DNA from: an uncultured Desulfobacteraceae bacterium
Lineage (GTDB): Bacteria > Desulfobacterota > Desulfobacteria > Desulfobacterales > UBA2174
Direction of reading: 5' to 3'
Length of the DNA: 9,537 nucleotides
NCBI GenBank assembly: GCA_937982505.1
Contig: CALJLV010000016.1
Span: 1 to 9,537, forward strand
A program made the position numbers and the translations under genes. Positions 1 through 7,577 of the stretch are shown here, piece after piece. The notes beneath the pieces are model-generated. The model was not told the DNA's origin. It did no database searches and was given only the letters and a program-made list of their open reading frames with translations. Each line of letters begins with the position of its first letter. Positions within the stretch are counted from its first letter, which is position 1.

Positions 1-46
1 AGATTGACTGACGTGACTGGAGTTCAGACGTGTGCTCTTCCGATCT
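1..46 (+). other. Illumina P7/index adapter contamination at contig end
   Basis: This is sequencing-library sequence, not genome. Bases 1-4 (AGAT) match the 3' end of the P7 flow-cell primer. Bases 5-12 (TGACTGAC) have the length and position of an 8-nt i7 index. Bases 13-46 match the 34-nt TruSeq Read 2 adapter, beginning GTGACTGGAGTTC and ending GCTCTTCCGATCT. Translated, the plus strand gives the well-known contaminant peptide GVQTCALPI. The minus strand gives DRKSTRLNSSH in frame with the truncated lapB gene. Genomic sequence begins at about base 47. Confidence 0.98.
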
Positions 47-2217
47 ACCGATGGCTTGGGGCCGTCGGCCACCACGGCCCCGTTGTCGATGACGATGAGC
101 CGGTCGACCATGTCCAGCAGCGATGCCCGGTGGGTGATCAGGATCAGGGTTTTCCCGCCGATCTGCTGCATCAGGTGGCGTTTGAGCAGCCCCTCGGTCT
201 TGTTGTCCATATTGCTGGTGGGTTCGTCGAGCACCAGCACCGGCGGATCCAGCAGCAGGGCCCGGGCCAGCACGATGCACTGGCGCTGGCCGCCGGAAAG
301 ACCCCGGCCGCCCTCCTGGACCTCCATGTCAAAGCCCATGGGATGCTTTTTGACGAACAGATCCACCCCGGCGCTCTGGGCCGCCTGCATGATCCGGGCG
401 TCCTCGATGTCGTGGGTGCCGATGATGATGTTGTCGCGCACCGTGCCGCGAAAGAGCGTGATGTCCTGGGGCACGTAGCCCACAAAGCGCCGCAGCTCGG
501 CCGGATCGATCTGCCGGATGTCGGTGCCGTCCATGCTCACCATGCCGCCGGTGGGCTCGAAGAGGCCCAGGACCAGCTTGCCCAGGGTGGTCTTGCCCGA
601 TCCTACCGGGCCCACGATGCCCACCCGTTCGCCGGCGGCGATGTCCAGGGTGATGTCGTTGATCACGTTGATCGTCTGTCCCGGGTAGGCGAAGGTGAGA
701 TTCTTCAAGCCGATGGCGCCCTCGAAGCGGGTGCGGTGCAGAAAGGTCTTGCCCGCCGGGCGCTCCACGGGAAGGGCCATGATGTCGTTGAGGGATTTGA
801 GGGCCGCCCGGGCCCGGTGGTAGCGGGTGGCCAGGTTGACCACCTGGGCCATGGGAGCCACGGCCTGGCGCGAGAGGATCACCAGGGCGATCAGTCCGCC
901 GGTGGTGAGCAGGCCTTCGGCGATCTGGTAGACCCCGGCCACCACCACCGCCACCACTACCAGGCTCTGCACGAAGAAGGCGAAATGGTTCACCGAGGCC
1001 GAGAGCAGCCGCGACCGCACGCTCCAGCGGGCGATGTAGGCCACCGCCTCCTCCCAGGCCCGCTGGACCTGGCTTTCGGCACCCAGCATCTTGATGGTCT
1101 CCAGGCCGGCGAGTCCCTCGACCAGCAGCGCGTTTTTCTGGGCCGAGGCCTGCAGGGAGTTGCGCACCGAGCGTTGCAGGGGGCTCTGGACGATGACGGC
1201 GTAGAGCAGCAGCAGGAGGATGGCCGCCACGTGGACCCATACGATGTCCCGGCCGATGTACCAGATCACCGCCAGCCCCAGGGCCACGAAGGGCAGATCG
1301 ATGAGGGCCGTGATGGAAAACGAGGTGATGAACTCGCGGATGCTTTCGAATTCCTGCAGATTCTTGGTAAACGAGCCGATGGACGGGGGCCTGGCCTCCA
1401 TGCGCAGTCCCAGCACCTTTTGCATCAGCATCGAGGAGATGCGCAGGTCGGCCTTCTTGCCCGCCTCGTCCACGAAGTAGCCCCGCAGGGCCCTCATGAC
1501 CAAAGCGAAAAGGTAGATCACGCCGATGCCCAGGGCCAGGACCCAGAGGGTTTCCACGGCGTGGTTGGGGATCACCCGGTCGTAGACGTTGAGAACGAAA
1601 AAGGGGCTGGCCAGACCGAAGAGATTGATGAGAAAGGAGGCCACCAGCACGTCCCGGTAGATGCGCCAGGACTTGAAGAGGGTGCCCCAGAACCAGCTGC
1701 GGGTTTTCAGGTGGCCGAGCTCCTCGAGGGACCTGGGCGCCAGGCGGAACTTGGGGCTGGCGAAGATGGCATAGCCGCTGTAGAGGGTTTCGATCTCTCT
1801 GCGCGGCACCATCTTCTGGCCCATCCCGGCCTCGGGCAGCAGCAGCCCCAGACCGCCGGCGCCGGTGCTCGCCAGCAGGCAGGCCCCGCCGTCGTTGAGG
1901 AGCAGCACCGCCGGGAGCTGAAAGGCGGCGATTTTCGACAAGGGCCGCTTGATCACCCGGGCCGACAGATCGGCGCGTTCGGCCGCCCGGGGGAACAGCT
2001 CCACCGTAAGTCGGTTCTTCACCAGGGGCAGCCCGGCCACCAGGGCCGTCTTGGAGGTGGCGCGGCCGTGCAGGCGCGCCAGCTGCACCAGGCATTCCAG
2101 GAGCGGGTCGTCCAGGGGCGGGGCGGCGGCGGCCAGGGCCGGATCCACCCGATTCGCGGCGGGTGGGTCCGGTTCGCGGGCCGGGACATCGGTCCGATCT
2201 TGGCGTAAGGGTTGCAT
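47..2217 (-). CDS. lapB: LapB-type type I secretion ABC transporter (permease/ATPase), 3' end truncated by adapter
   Basis: Inner-membrane ATP-driven pump that would export a large adhesin through a LapB-LapC-LapE channel. About 723 genuine residues are visible. Residues ~35-165 are a C39-peptidase-like domain: Cys42 is present (LLECLVQLARLHGR), but no convincing catalytic His motif follows, so it is probably a non-cleaving substrate-binding domain as in LapB/HlyB. Membrane segments start near 188, 223, 300 and 325, with another pair in the second half of the transmembrane domain. The ATPase is complete: Walker A GPVGSGKTT (Lys542), Q-loop Gln584, signature LSGGQ from 640, Walker B LVLDEP with Glu665, and H-loop His696. 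The frame runs to VVADGPKPSV and then into adapter; family members usually continue for roughly 15-20 more residues. The ATG at 2217 is the first in frame; a GTG at 2223 is an alternative, and no strong Shine-Dalgarno is visible. The gene lies in the same orientation as lapE-lapG-lapD but is separated from them by a plus-strand gene, so it probably has its own promoter. Confidence 0.95.
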
Positions 2218-2283
2218 CTTCACTTTTTTATCATTGAAAACAGGTTTGAAAAAGGGTTAGAAGAAGCCGGAAAAGGACCTGCC
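2218..2283. promoter_or_regulatory. AT-rich divergent spacer between lapB and the small plus-strand gene
   Basis: This 66-bp gap separates two divergent start codons and is much more AT-rich than its surroundings, so it should hold both promoters. It contains a direct repeat TTGAAAA at 2234-2240 and 2246-2252 (12-nt period). TTGAAA at 2234-2239 resembles a -35 box, but no good -10 follows on the plus strand and no clear pair is seen on the minus strand. Confidence 0.4.
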
Positions 2284-2613
2284 ATGCTCTATGCCCAACG
2301 CGACCCAGAGGGCCGGATCATCGCCGTGACCCGCGATGCGGCGCCGGGCGCCGAGCCGATCACCGCGGACTTGGAAGCCGAAGTGGCCGCGTTTCTCGAG
2401 CGCAGCGGCCAAGGCACCGATCCGCGTGCCCTGCTGGGCGCCACCGACGCCAGCCTGATCCGGGCCATCGAGGATCTGGTCCAGCTTTTGATCGAAAAAA
2501 AGGTCATCTGCTTTACCGATCTGCCCCTGGAAGTCCAGCAGAAAATCAACACCCGCCGCAAGATCCGCCGCAAGCTGGCCGGCGAAACGCTCATGGTGGA
2601 CGACATCCTCTAG
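2284..2613 (+). CDS. Small conserved hypothetical protein (family often labelled 'tryptophan synthase beta-like')
   Basis: A 109-residue soluble protein with no signal peptide or membrane segment. It opens MLYAQRDPEGRII. The middle has a conserved-looking helical block, IRAIEDLVQLLIEKKVI (59-75), followed by FTDLP (77-81) and a basic stretch, INTRRKIRRKL (88-98). From memory, this pattern (xYxQRDxxG start, IEDLIxLLI, FTDLP) belongs to a small proteobacterial family that databases often call tryptophan synthase subunit beta-like. The real function is unknown, and it is far too short to be TrpB. ATG 2284 is preferred because it matches the family N-terminus and has a purine-rich GGAAAAGGAC about 6 nt upstream. 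A TTG at 2212 would add 24 unlike residues and overlap lapB. The gene faces away from lapB and converges on lapD. Confidence 0.8.
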   Translation: MLYAQRDPEGRIIAVTRDAAPGAEPITADLEAEVAAFLERSGQGTDPRALLGATDASLIRAIEDLVQLLIEKKVICFTDLPLEVQQKINTRRKIRRKLAGETLMVDDIL

Positions 2614-2625
2614 ATCGTTGCCCGA

Positions 2626-2639
2626 GGCCGGTCGCGGCC
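2626..2639. terminator. Weak GC hairpin between convergent genes
   Basis: GGCCG-GTCG-CGGCC forms a 5-bp stem with a 4-nt loop in the 44-bp gap between the convergent small gene and lapD. No T-tract follows on either strand, so it may only assist termination or be chance in GC-rich DNA. Confidence 0.25.
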
Positions 2640-2657
2640 GGCAGTCTGCCCGGTGTC

Positions 2658-4643
2658 TCACGGGGCGGCCGCCGTCATCTCGCCCAGGGGCCGGGGTTTG
2701 CCCACCAGCCAGCCCTGCACCGCGTCGATGTGCAGCGCCTTGAGTTTCTGGAACTGGATCTCGGTTTCCACCCCCTCGGCGATCACGGCGATATCGATGC
2801 TGTGGGCCACGCTGCACAGGGACCCGATGAAAAAGCGGCTGTCGCTCTGCGCGTCCTTGAGTTCTCCGGTGTAGGCCCGGTCGATTTTGACGTATTCGGG
2901 CCGCAAGGATTGCAAGTAGCCCAGGTGGGTGAAGCTCTGACCGTAGTGGTCCAGTCCCAGGGCGTGGCCGCGGCCCTGGACCATGGCGCCGAAGGCCTTG
3001 ACCCGTTCCAGGTGGTTGATCGCCCCGAATTCGGAAATCTCGAAGACGATGCGCGGGGCGGCTTCGGGCAGCCGGGCCAGGAAGGCCTCGACCCACTCGG
3101 GAAAGCCTTCCTCGCCCAGGGAGGCGGGCGAAAGGTTCACCGCCACCCGATCCACGCCCAGGCGTTCAGCCTTCAGGCCGCGAATCTGTTCCAGGACCAG
3201 GCGGTCCAGCCGCGACACCAGGTTGAGCTGCTCGGCGAAGGGCAGAAAAATGCCGGCGCTGAGCAGCTCGCCGTCGTCCTGGCGGATGCGGGAAAAGAGC
3301 TCCAGGTGGAGGCGGTGGTCCCGGTCGCCGGTCTGGACCACCGGCTGGGCCAACAGATGGATGCCCCCCTCCTGGAGGGCTTTTTCCAGCGAGGCCTTCC
3401 ACTGCTGCCGGCCCATGGGCATCCGGTCCGTCTCCGGGGTGATGGCGCGCACCCGCCAGGCGTTGGGGCCGCTCTGGACGGCGCTTCGCAGCGCCAGGTC
3501 GGCCTCGGCCAGCAGCCGCCCCATGGTGGTGGCCATCTCGTAGGTCGACGCCCCCACGCTGCCCACGTTGTCGCTCGGGGCGAGGTTTTCCACCGCCAGC
3601 TGGCTCAGCCCCCTGGCCGCCGCGGCGGCCAGGGCCTCGGCCTCCCAGGGCGGGGTGTCGGGCAGGTAGATGCCGAAATCGCCGCCGGTGAGGCGGGCCA
3701 GCACCGCGCTGGCATGGGGAGCGGTCAGCTCCCGCAGCAGGACGGCGACCCGTTTGAGCAGCTCGTCGCCGGCGGCAAATCCCCGTTCCTTGTTGAGCCC
3801 TTCCAGGTCGCGCACCTGGACCAGGATCACCGCTCCCCGGGCGGCGGCGTCGCGCCGGTCCAGGCGGGCGGTGATCTGGCTGGCGAAGTAGCGCCGGTTG
3901 CCCAGGCCGGTGAGTTCGTCGCTGTAGGCCCGCTCCCGCAGGCTTTCGGCCTGGACGACCTGCTCCTCGAACATCTCCTTGACCTTCTGGGTCATGCGGT
4001 TCATCACCTCCACCACCCGCCGCAGCTCCCGGGTCCAGGGGAGCCGATCCTGGATCTCATAGCGCTTGCGGCACAGGGCCTCGGCCTGGCGTTCGACGCG
4101 CACCAGGGGCTGGAGCAGAAAACGCAACCCGATTCCGCCGGCCAGGATCACGAAGACGCCGCAGCCCACAAACCACCAGGTCATGCGCCGGGTGTCCTCC
4201 CACAGGGTGCGGTAGGCGTACCCCGGATGGCTTTCCACGTGCACGGTGCCGGCCTGGATCCAGCCGGCCATGACATTGGCCGCGGCCTGGGGCGCGGCGA
4301 TGGGGAACCGGTGAATGAACCACTGGGGCACGTTCTCGATGCGCACGTCCAGGCTCTGTTCGAAGCGCACCTGGCGATGGGGATCCTCGAACCGGATGCG
4401 CCGGTAGTAACCCCGGTCGAAGACCGCGTTGATCATGCTCTCGGCGATGGGCAGGTCCTGCTCGACGTCCCGCAGGTACTGGGAGATGGACAGCCCCAAG
4501 GAGGTGGCCGCATCCTGGGCGTGGGACTGGAGCTGGTCGGCCAGAAACGCACGGGTGCTTTCCAGCTTGGCGTACCAGGTCCCGCAGAACAGCACCAGAA
4601 AGAGGATCAGGGTGAAGAGGACCAGCTGGCGATAGAGGGTCAT
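2658..4643 (-). CDS. lapD: LapD-type c-di-GMP receptor with degenerate GGDEF and EAL domains
   Basis: Inner-membrane receptor that in the known Lap system senses cytoplasmic c-di-GMP and, when bound, sequesters the protease LapG on the periplasmic side. The protein is 661 residues, the usual LapD size. Order: TM1 ~6-24; periplasmic LapD/MoxY-type domain ~25-155 containing a GW at 127-128 that may match the LapG-contacting Trp; TM2 ~156-178; HAMP-like linker ~178-230; GGDEF-like domain ~235-400; EAL-like domain ~415-655. The GGDEF signature is TGGDF (319-323). The EAL motif reads ELF (448-450), and the catalytic DDFG region is DHYG (565-568). Retained elements are NLSP (503-506), FEISE (534-538), KID (586-588) and AEGVE (622-626). 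It is therefore probably a binder and not an active cyclase or phosphodiesterase. ATG 4643 (MTLYRQLVLF) is preferred over GTG 4652, because AAGG sits 8 nt before the ATG but abuts the GTG. It starts 24 bp after lapG ends, so the two are very likely co-transcribed. Confidence 0.93.
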   Translation of the reverse strand: MTLYRQLVLFTLILFLVLFCGTWYAKLESTRAFLADQLQSHAQDAATSLGLSISQYLRDVEQDLPIAESMINAVFDRGYYRRIRFEDPHRQVRFEQSLDVRIENVPQWFIHRFPIAAPQAAANVMAGWIQAGTVHVESHPGYAYRTLWEDTRRMTWWFVGCGVFVILAGGIGLRFLLQPLVRVERQAEALCRKRYEIQDRLPWTRELRRVVEVMNRMTQKVKEMFEEQVVQAESLRERAYSDELTGLGNRRYFASQITARLDRRDAAARGAVILVQVRDLEGLNKERGFAAGDELLKRVAVLLRELTAPHASAVLARLTGGDFGIYLPDTPPWEAEALAAAAARGLSQLAVENLAPSDNVGSVGASTYEMATTMGRLLAEADLALRSAVQSGPNAWRVRAITPETDRMPMGRQQWKASLEKALQEGGIHLLAQPVVQTGDRDHRLHLELFSRIRQDDGELLSAGIFLPFAEQLNLVSRLDRLVLEQIRGLKAERLGVDRVAVNLSPASLGEEGFPEWVEAFLARLPEAAPRIVFEISEFGAINHLERVKAFGAMVQGRGHALGLDHYGQSFTHLGYLQSLRPEYVKIDRAYTGELKDAQSDSRFFIGSLCSVAHSIDIAVIAEGVETEIQFQKLKALHIDAVQGWLVGKPRPLGEMTAAAP

Positions 4644-4667
4644 GGGGATCACCTTGTCAACGCTGCG

Positions 4668-5366
4668 TCACAGTTCGTCGCCGGCCATCCGGGCCTGGAG
4701 GCCTTCCCAGGCCTTGAGGCGGGAGCTGCTGCCGGTCAGCTTGCCCCGGCCGCGCTCCTTGGCCAGCCACAGCCCGGTGCCGTTGAAGCTGAAGATGGGC
4801 AGCAGATCGCTCCGCCGGGAGGCGGGATGGATCGTGTCGATGAGGTTGTCGAGCACCAGCGGTTCGGCTCCCGGATGGCTGTAATAGGTCAGCACCATGT
4901 GGTGGATGCCGTATTGCAAGGCCTTGACATAGGTGATGTTGAGCCGTTCCTCGGCCACCCCCATGGCCTTGAGGGTGAAGAACTTGGCGATGGCGAAATC
5001 CTCGCAATCGCCTGCGGCACGGGCGATGAACTCGAAGGGCGTGGCCCAGTAGTCCTTGACACCGTAAAGGGCGATGTCGTCCACGAACTGGATCATGTCA
5101 TTGAAAAAGGCATTGACCTTTTCGAGCTTTTCCCGGTCGTCGGCACCGCCGTCCCGCCGAATCAGATCCTGCCACCGGATCAGACGGGCCGCCGCTTCCC
5201 GGCCATACTTGGCCTCGGCGGTCTGCAGGACCCGTTCACTGATCTGGAAAATTTCCCGCGGGCCCACCGGACCGGCGACCGCCAGGCACGCCACAAGCGC
5301 CAGCGCCGCAAGGGCTCGGGTTCCGGTCTGGACAGCGGCGCGGCGATCATCGAGGCGGTTCCTCAT
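4668..5366 (-). CDS. lapG: LapG-type periplasmic transglutaminase-like cysteine protease
   Basis: Bacterial transglutaminase-like cysteine proteinase (BTLCP family) that in studied Lap systems cleaves the N-terminal retention region of the surface adhesin when not held by LapD. The 232-residue protein has an N-terminal export signal: basic residues, then a hydrophobic stretch ~18-31. The catalytic triad is visible as Cys121 in GDCED, His156 in GIHHMVL and Asp173 in LVLDNL. Asp120 and Glu122 flank the cysteine, as do the calcium-binding residues of Pseudomonas LapG, so it is probably active and Ca-dependent. ATG 5366 (MRNRLDD) has AAGAGGTG just upstream; open frame continues further 5' but lacks a better site. 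The signal contains both a lipobox-like LVAC (24-27) and an AVA/G signal-peptidase-I-like site (29-32), so a free periplasmic or lipid-anchored form are both possible. It lies between the lapE-like and lapD genes, same strand. Confidence 0.95.
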   Translation of the reverse strand: MRNRLDDRRAAVQTGTRALAALALVACLAVAGPVGPREIFQISERVLQTAEAKYGREAAARLIRWQDLIRRDGGADDREKLEKVNAFFNDMIQFVDDIALYGVKDYWATPFEFIARAAGDCEDFAIAKFFTLKAMGVAEERLNITYVKALQYGIHHMVLTYYSHPGAEPLVLDNLIDTIHPASRRSDLLPIFSFNGTGLWLAKERGRGKLTGSSSRLKAWEGLQARMAGDEL

Positions 5367-5502
5367 CGCACCTCTTGGGGGATGGGATCCGCCGCGCCAG
5401 GGAGATCCGCACCAGGCGGGCATCCGGACGAATCCCACGGGCAGGGGCGTTCGGTCAGGGCTCGCGGTTCCTGCCGGTTCCTGAGACAGGCGCCCTGGGG
5501 CT
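5367..5502 (-). other. lapE-lapG intergenic spacer with short tandem repeat
   Basis: A 136-bp gap holding no gene I can support. It carries CGGTTCCTG twice, at 5465-5473 and 5475-5483 (10-nt period). No convincing terminator or promoter was seen, so read-through from lapE into lapG-lapD is likely. Confidence 0.35.
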
Positions 5503-6861
5503 TCAGGACCGGTCCGCTCCCATCTCGGACGGCACCGGTACCGCGAAACCTTCCGGCGGCGCCTCTTCCACCATGCTTTCCGCGGGCCATTCCAGGCCGA
5601 GGCTGTGCACCAGCCGGCCCATGGCGCCGAGAACCCGATATTCGGCGTAGGCCTTGTCGTAAAGGGCGCTGACCAGGTCGGATCGGGCATTGATGTATTC
5701 GGCCTGGGTGTCGAGAACATCGAACATGGTGCGGCGTCCCACCATCCACTGCTTGGCGAAGGCGTCCACGGTCATGCCGGCGGCGTCCACGTAGCTTTTC
5801 AGGTGGACGGCTTTGTCCATGGCCGCCTTGTAGGCTTCCCAGGACAGGCGCACGGACTGGATCGTCTGGCGTTCGGTGTTGTGGTAGATCTGCTCGGCTT
5901 CCCTGATCTGCTGGAGCGTTTCGGCGATTCGGGCGCTGTCCCGGCCGCCGTTGAAGAGGTTGACGCGGATCAGGGCGGCGGCGGCGAATTCCTCGCTGTA
6001 GCCCTCGCGGTCCACGTCATTCTCCCATCGGTAGTCGGCCGTCAGGTCGAGCTTGGGATAGGCGTCGCTTTTGGCGGTCTGGTACTGGAAGCGGCGCGCT
6101 TCCAGGTCGGCCCGGGCCGACTTGACCAGCGGATAGTCCTCCATGGCGCGGCGCACGGCTTCCTCCGCGTCGGCGGGAAAACCGGCGTCCATCGGCGAAG
6201 GCTTGACCAGCGCGCCGGGGGGCATGCCGATAACGGCGATGTAATCGGTCCTGGCGTCCTCCAGGTTGGCCTGGGTGACCACGATGTTGGACTGGGCCAG
6301 GGCCAGACGCCCCATGACCTGGTCGAGATCCGCCTTGCGCTCGACCCCGGAATCGCTGCGCAGCTTCATCTGGTCGTAGATGCGCTGGTGGTTGACCAGG
6401 TTTTCCTGCGCCAGGGCATGCAGTTCGGCGGCTTTCAGCACATTTAGAAAGGCCCTGGCCGCCTGCTGGGAAACATACTCGGCGTTGGCCTGGATCAGGT
6501 AGGCCTGGGACCTGACCCGCGATTGCTGGCGCGCCACCTCGTTGGTGGTCACCCCGAAGCTGAAAAGGTTCTGCCTCAGGCCCACCACCGACGATCGCGG
6601 GTAGAAGCTCCCGCGCAGGGGATGGTCGACCTCGTTGACGCCCAGCCCGGCGGTGGCGTCCACGGTGGGATAGAAGCCGGCCCTGGCTTGGTTCACTTCT
6701 TGGTCGCGCGCCAGCCGGTTGTGGATGCTGGCGCGGATTTCCGGATGGGTCTTCAGGACATGATCGATGGCTTCCTGGAGGGTTTGCGCCAGTGCTGTTT
6801 GACTGGTCGAGGCCAGCAGGCCGATCATGAAAACAGACAACCATCTTAGCGTTCTAGGCAT
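5503..6861 (-). CDS. lapE: TolC-family outer-membrane efflux/secretion channel, LapE-like
   Basis: Outer-membrane channel of type I secretion, the exit duct that would pair with LapB and a LapC fusion protein. The 452-residue protein has a signal peptide at 1-25 ending TALA before Gln26 and then the OMF start LQEAIDHVLKTHPEI. The central region contains long Ala/Gln-rich helices. The C-terminal half holds VGRRTMFDVLDTQ (374-386), the characteristic AggA/TolC-type motif, followed by helical sequence and VLGAMGRLVHSLGL. Length and layout fit a complete family member. ATG 6861 (MPRTLRWL) is chosen because GGGAGG lies about 8 nt upstream and it places the signal peptide at the N-terminus; open frame reaches back to 6990 without a signal sequence. 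It is the first gene of the probable lapE-lapG-lapD operon. The lapE name rests on this context; on sequence alone it is a TolC/AggA-type protein. Confidence 0.9.
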   Translation of the reverse strand: MPRTLRWLSVFMIGLLASTSQTALAQTLQEAIDHVLKTHPEIRASIHNRLARDQEVNQARAGFYPTVDATAGLGVNEVDHPLRGSFYPRSSVVGLRQNLFSFGVTTNEVARQQSRVRSQAYLIQANAEYVSQQAARAFLNVLKAAELHALAQENLVNHQRIYDQMKLRSDSGVERKADLDQVMGRLALAQSNIVVTQANLEDARTDYIAVIGMPPGALVKPSPMDAGFPADAEEAVRRAMEDYPLVKSARADLEARRFQYQTAKSDAYPKLDLTADYRWENDVDREGYSEEFAAAALIRVNLFNGGRDSARIAETLQQIREAEQIYHNTERQTIQSVRLSWEAYKAAMDKAVHLKSYVDAAGMTVDAFAKQWMVGRRTMFDVLDTQAEYINARSDLVSALYDKAYAEYRVLGAMGRLVHSLGLEWPAESMVEEAPPEGFAVPVPSEMGADRS

Positions 6862-7156
6862 GAGATTGCCCTCCCTTTCTTCGAAAATTGATGATTGCCT
6901 TGATTTGGTCGCCACCAGCCATGCAAGCGGATTGCTGCACCAGACTGACAAAACCCGACGCAATCCAACACGCTTTTGGCTTTTGCGCAACAGGGCGGTC
7001 CGTTCGGCGTATGTTCAGTACGGCTTACAGTGGGTATCGTCGCTTAAGTGATGTGGAACTCGCGATCCCCCGACTCTCCTTTCTTTCCGTATCCCCCCGT
7101 TTCTTGACTCTGGGCGGATGTCTCCCCGGCACTCTCCTGCACGGGCGAATTCCAAT

Positions 7157-7184
7157 AGGGTAACGACGGTTTGCGTCCTGTAAA
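7157..7184 (-). promoter_or_regulatory. Candidate sigma70-like promoter for the lapE-lapG-lapD operon
   Basis: On the minus strand, TTTACA (7184-7179, 5 of 6 to TTGACA) is followed after 16 nt by TACCCT (7162-7157, 3 of 6 to TATAAT). Transcription from here would give a leader of roughly 290 nt before the lapE ATG. The -10 is poor, and other promoters nearer the gene cannot be excluded. Confidence 0.25.
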
Positions 7185-7204
7185 GTGCTGAATCAGGCAG
7201 GGCA

Positions 7205-7221
7205 TCTTTCCGCCGGAAAGA
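7205..7221. repeat. Short perfect inverted repeat, possible operator
   Basis: TCTTTCC-GCC-GGAAAGA has 7-bp arms and a 3-bp centre. It lies about 20 bp upstream of the candidate -35 for lapE, where a regulator could bind. The factor is unknown, and a site of this length could occur by chance. Confidence 0.3.
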
Positions 7222-7577
7222 ATTCAGGCGTGGGCAGACGGATCCATTACCCGCTGATCGGCTTCGGTCTTTTTAGGTGCGGCATCCAGACTTTTCGTTA
7301 TTTAATTGCCTAACTGATCAAACTACGAGGTCATCTAATGGATTTCAAGAAAAAAATCATGGCGCCTTGCGGAGATGCTGATGCGGGAGAAGGGATTGTC
7401 GACGGGATGCCCCCAATGCCGCGGCCGGATCCGCTCTGGGGGCAAGGCACACCCGGGGCCGGCGATCGACTGGGGCGCCGCCTGGACGAGGGCGCCTCGG
7501 TGATGGATCCGTGGACGGGATCCCGAGCCCGGCAGGAGGGGGCAAGACAGCATCGGGATGCGCCGTTTTTCGGGTGT

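Larger units (their letters stand above)
6862..7577. other. Long intergenic region upstream of lapE; no gene recognised
   Basis: About 716 bp with no credible gene. The part nearest lapE (6862-7337) has lower GC than the genes and includes the AT-rich stretch 7287-7337. It would contain the lapE leader and promoter. On the minus strand, 7060-7140 is purine-rich with several GGA motifs. The part from 7338 to 7577 is GC-rich again and open in several frames on both strands, but all translations are low-complexity Pro/Arg/Gly-rich with no domain. GGCGCC occurs at 7474-7479 and 7491-7496 and could pair as a 6-bp stem. Confidence 0.5.

Noticed and set aside
4..2208. Plus-strand open frame of 734 codons antisense to lapB
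   Set aside because: It begins inside the Illumina adapter, has no recognisable domain, and is rich in His/Gln/Gly/Asp as expected from the antisense of GC-rich coding sequence. The minus-strand ABC transporter motifs are unambiguous.
2257..3096. Minus-strand frame of 279 codons spanning the lapD end and the small plus-strand gene
   Set aside because: Arg/Pro/Gly-rich translation without a domain; it is an out-of-frame reading of lapD continued antisense to the small gene.
2730..5672. Plus-strand open frame of 980 codons antisense to lapD and lapG
   Set aside because: It spans two real genes and their spacer, is compositionally biased, and shows no domain. Long antisense frames are common at this GC content.
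6888..7163. Plus-strand frame of 91 codons in the lapE upstream region
   Set aside because: No convincing ribosome-binding site, no recognisable motif, and composition unlike the neighbouring genes.
7160..7190. GGACGCAAACC on the minus strand, resembling part of a c-di-GMP (GEMM-I) riboswitch core
   Set aside because: The matching 5' half (GGGCAAACC-type segment) and the paired stems are not found at the required spacing, so only a short fragment matches. A covariance-model scan (Rfam GEMM) of 6862-7340 would settle it.
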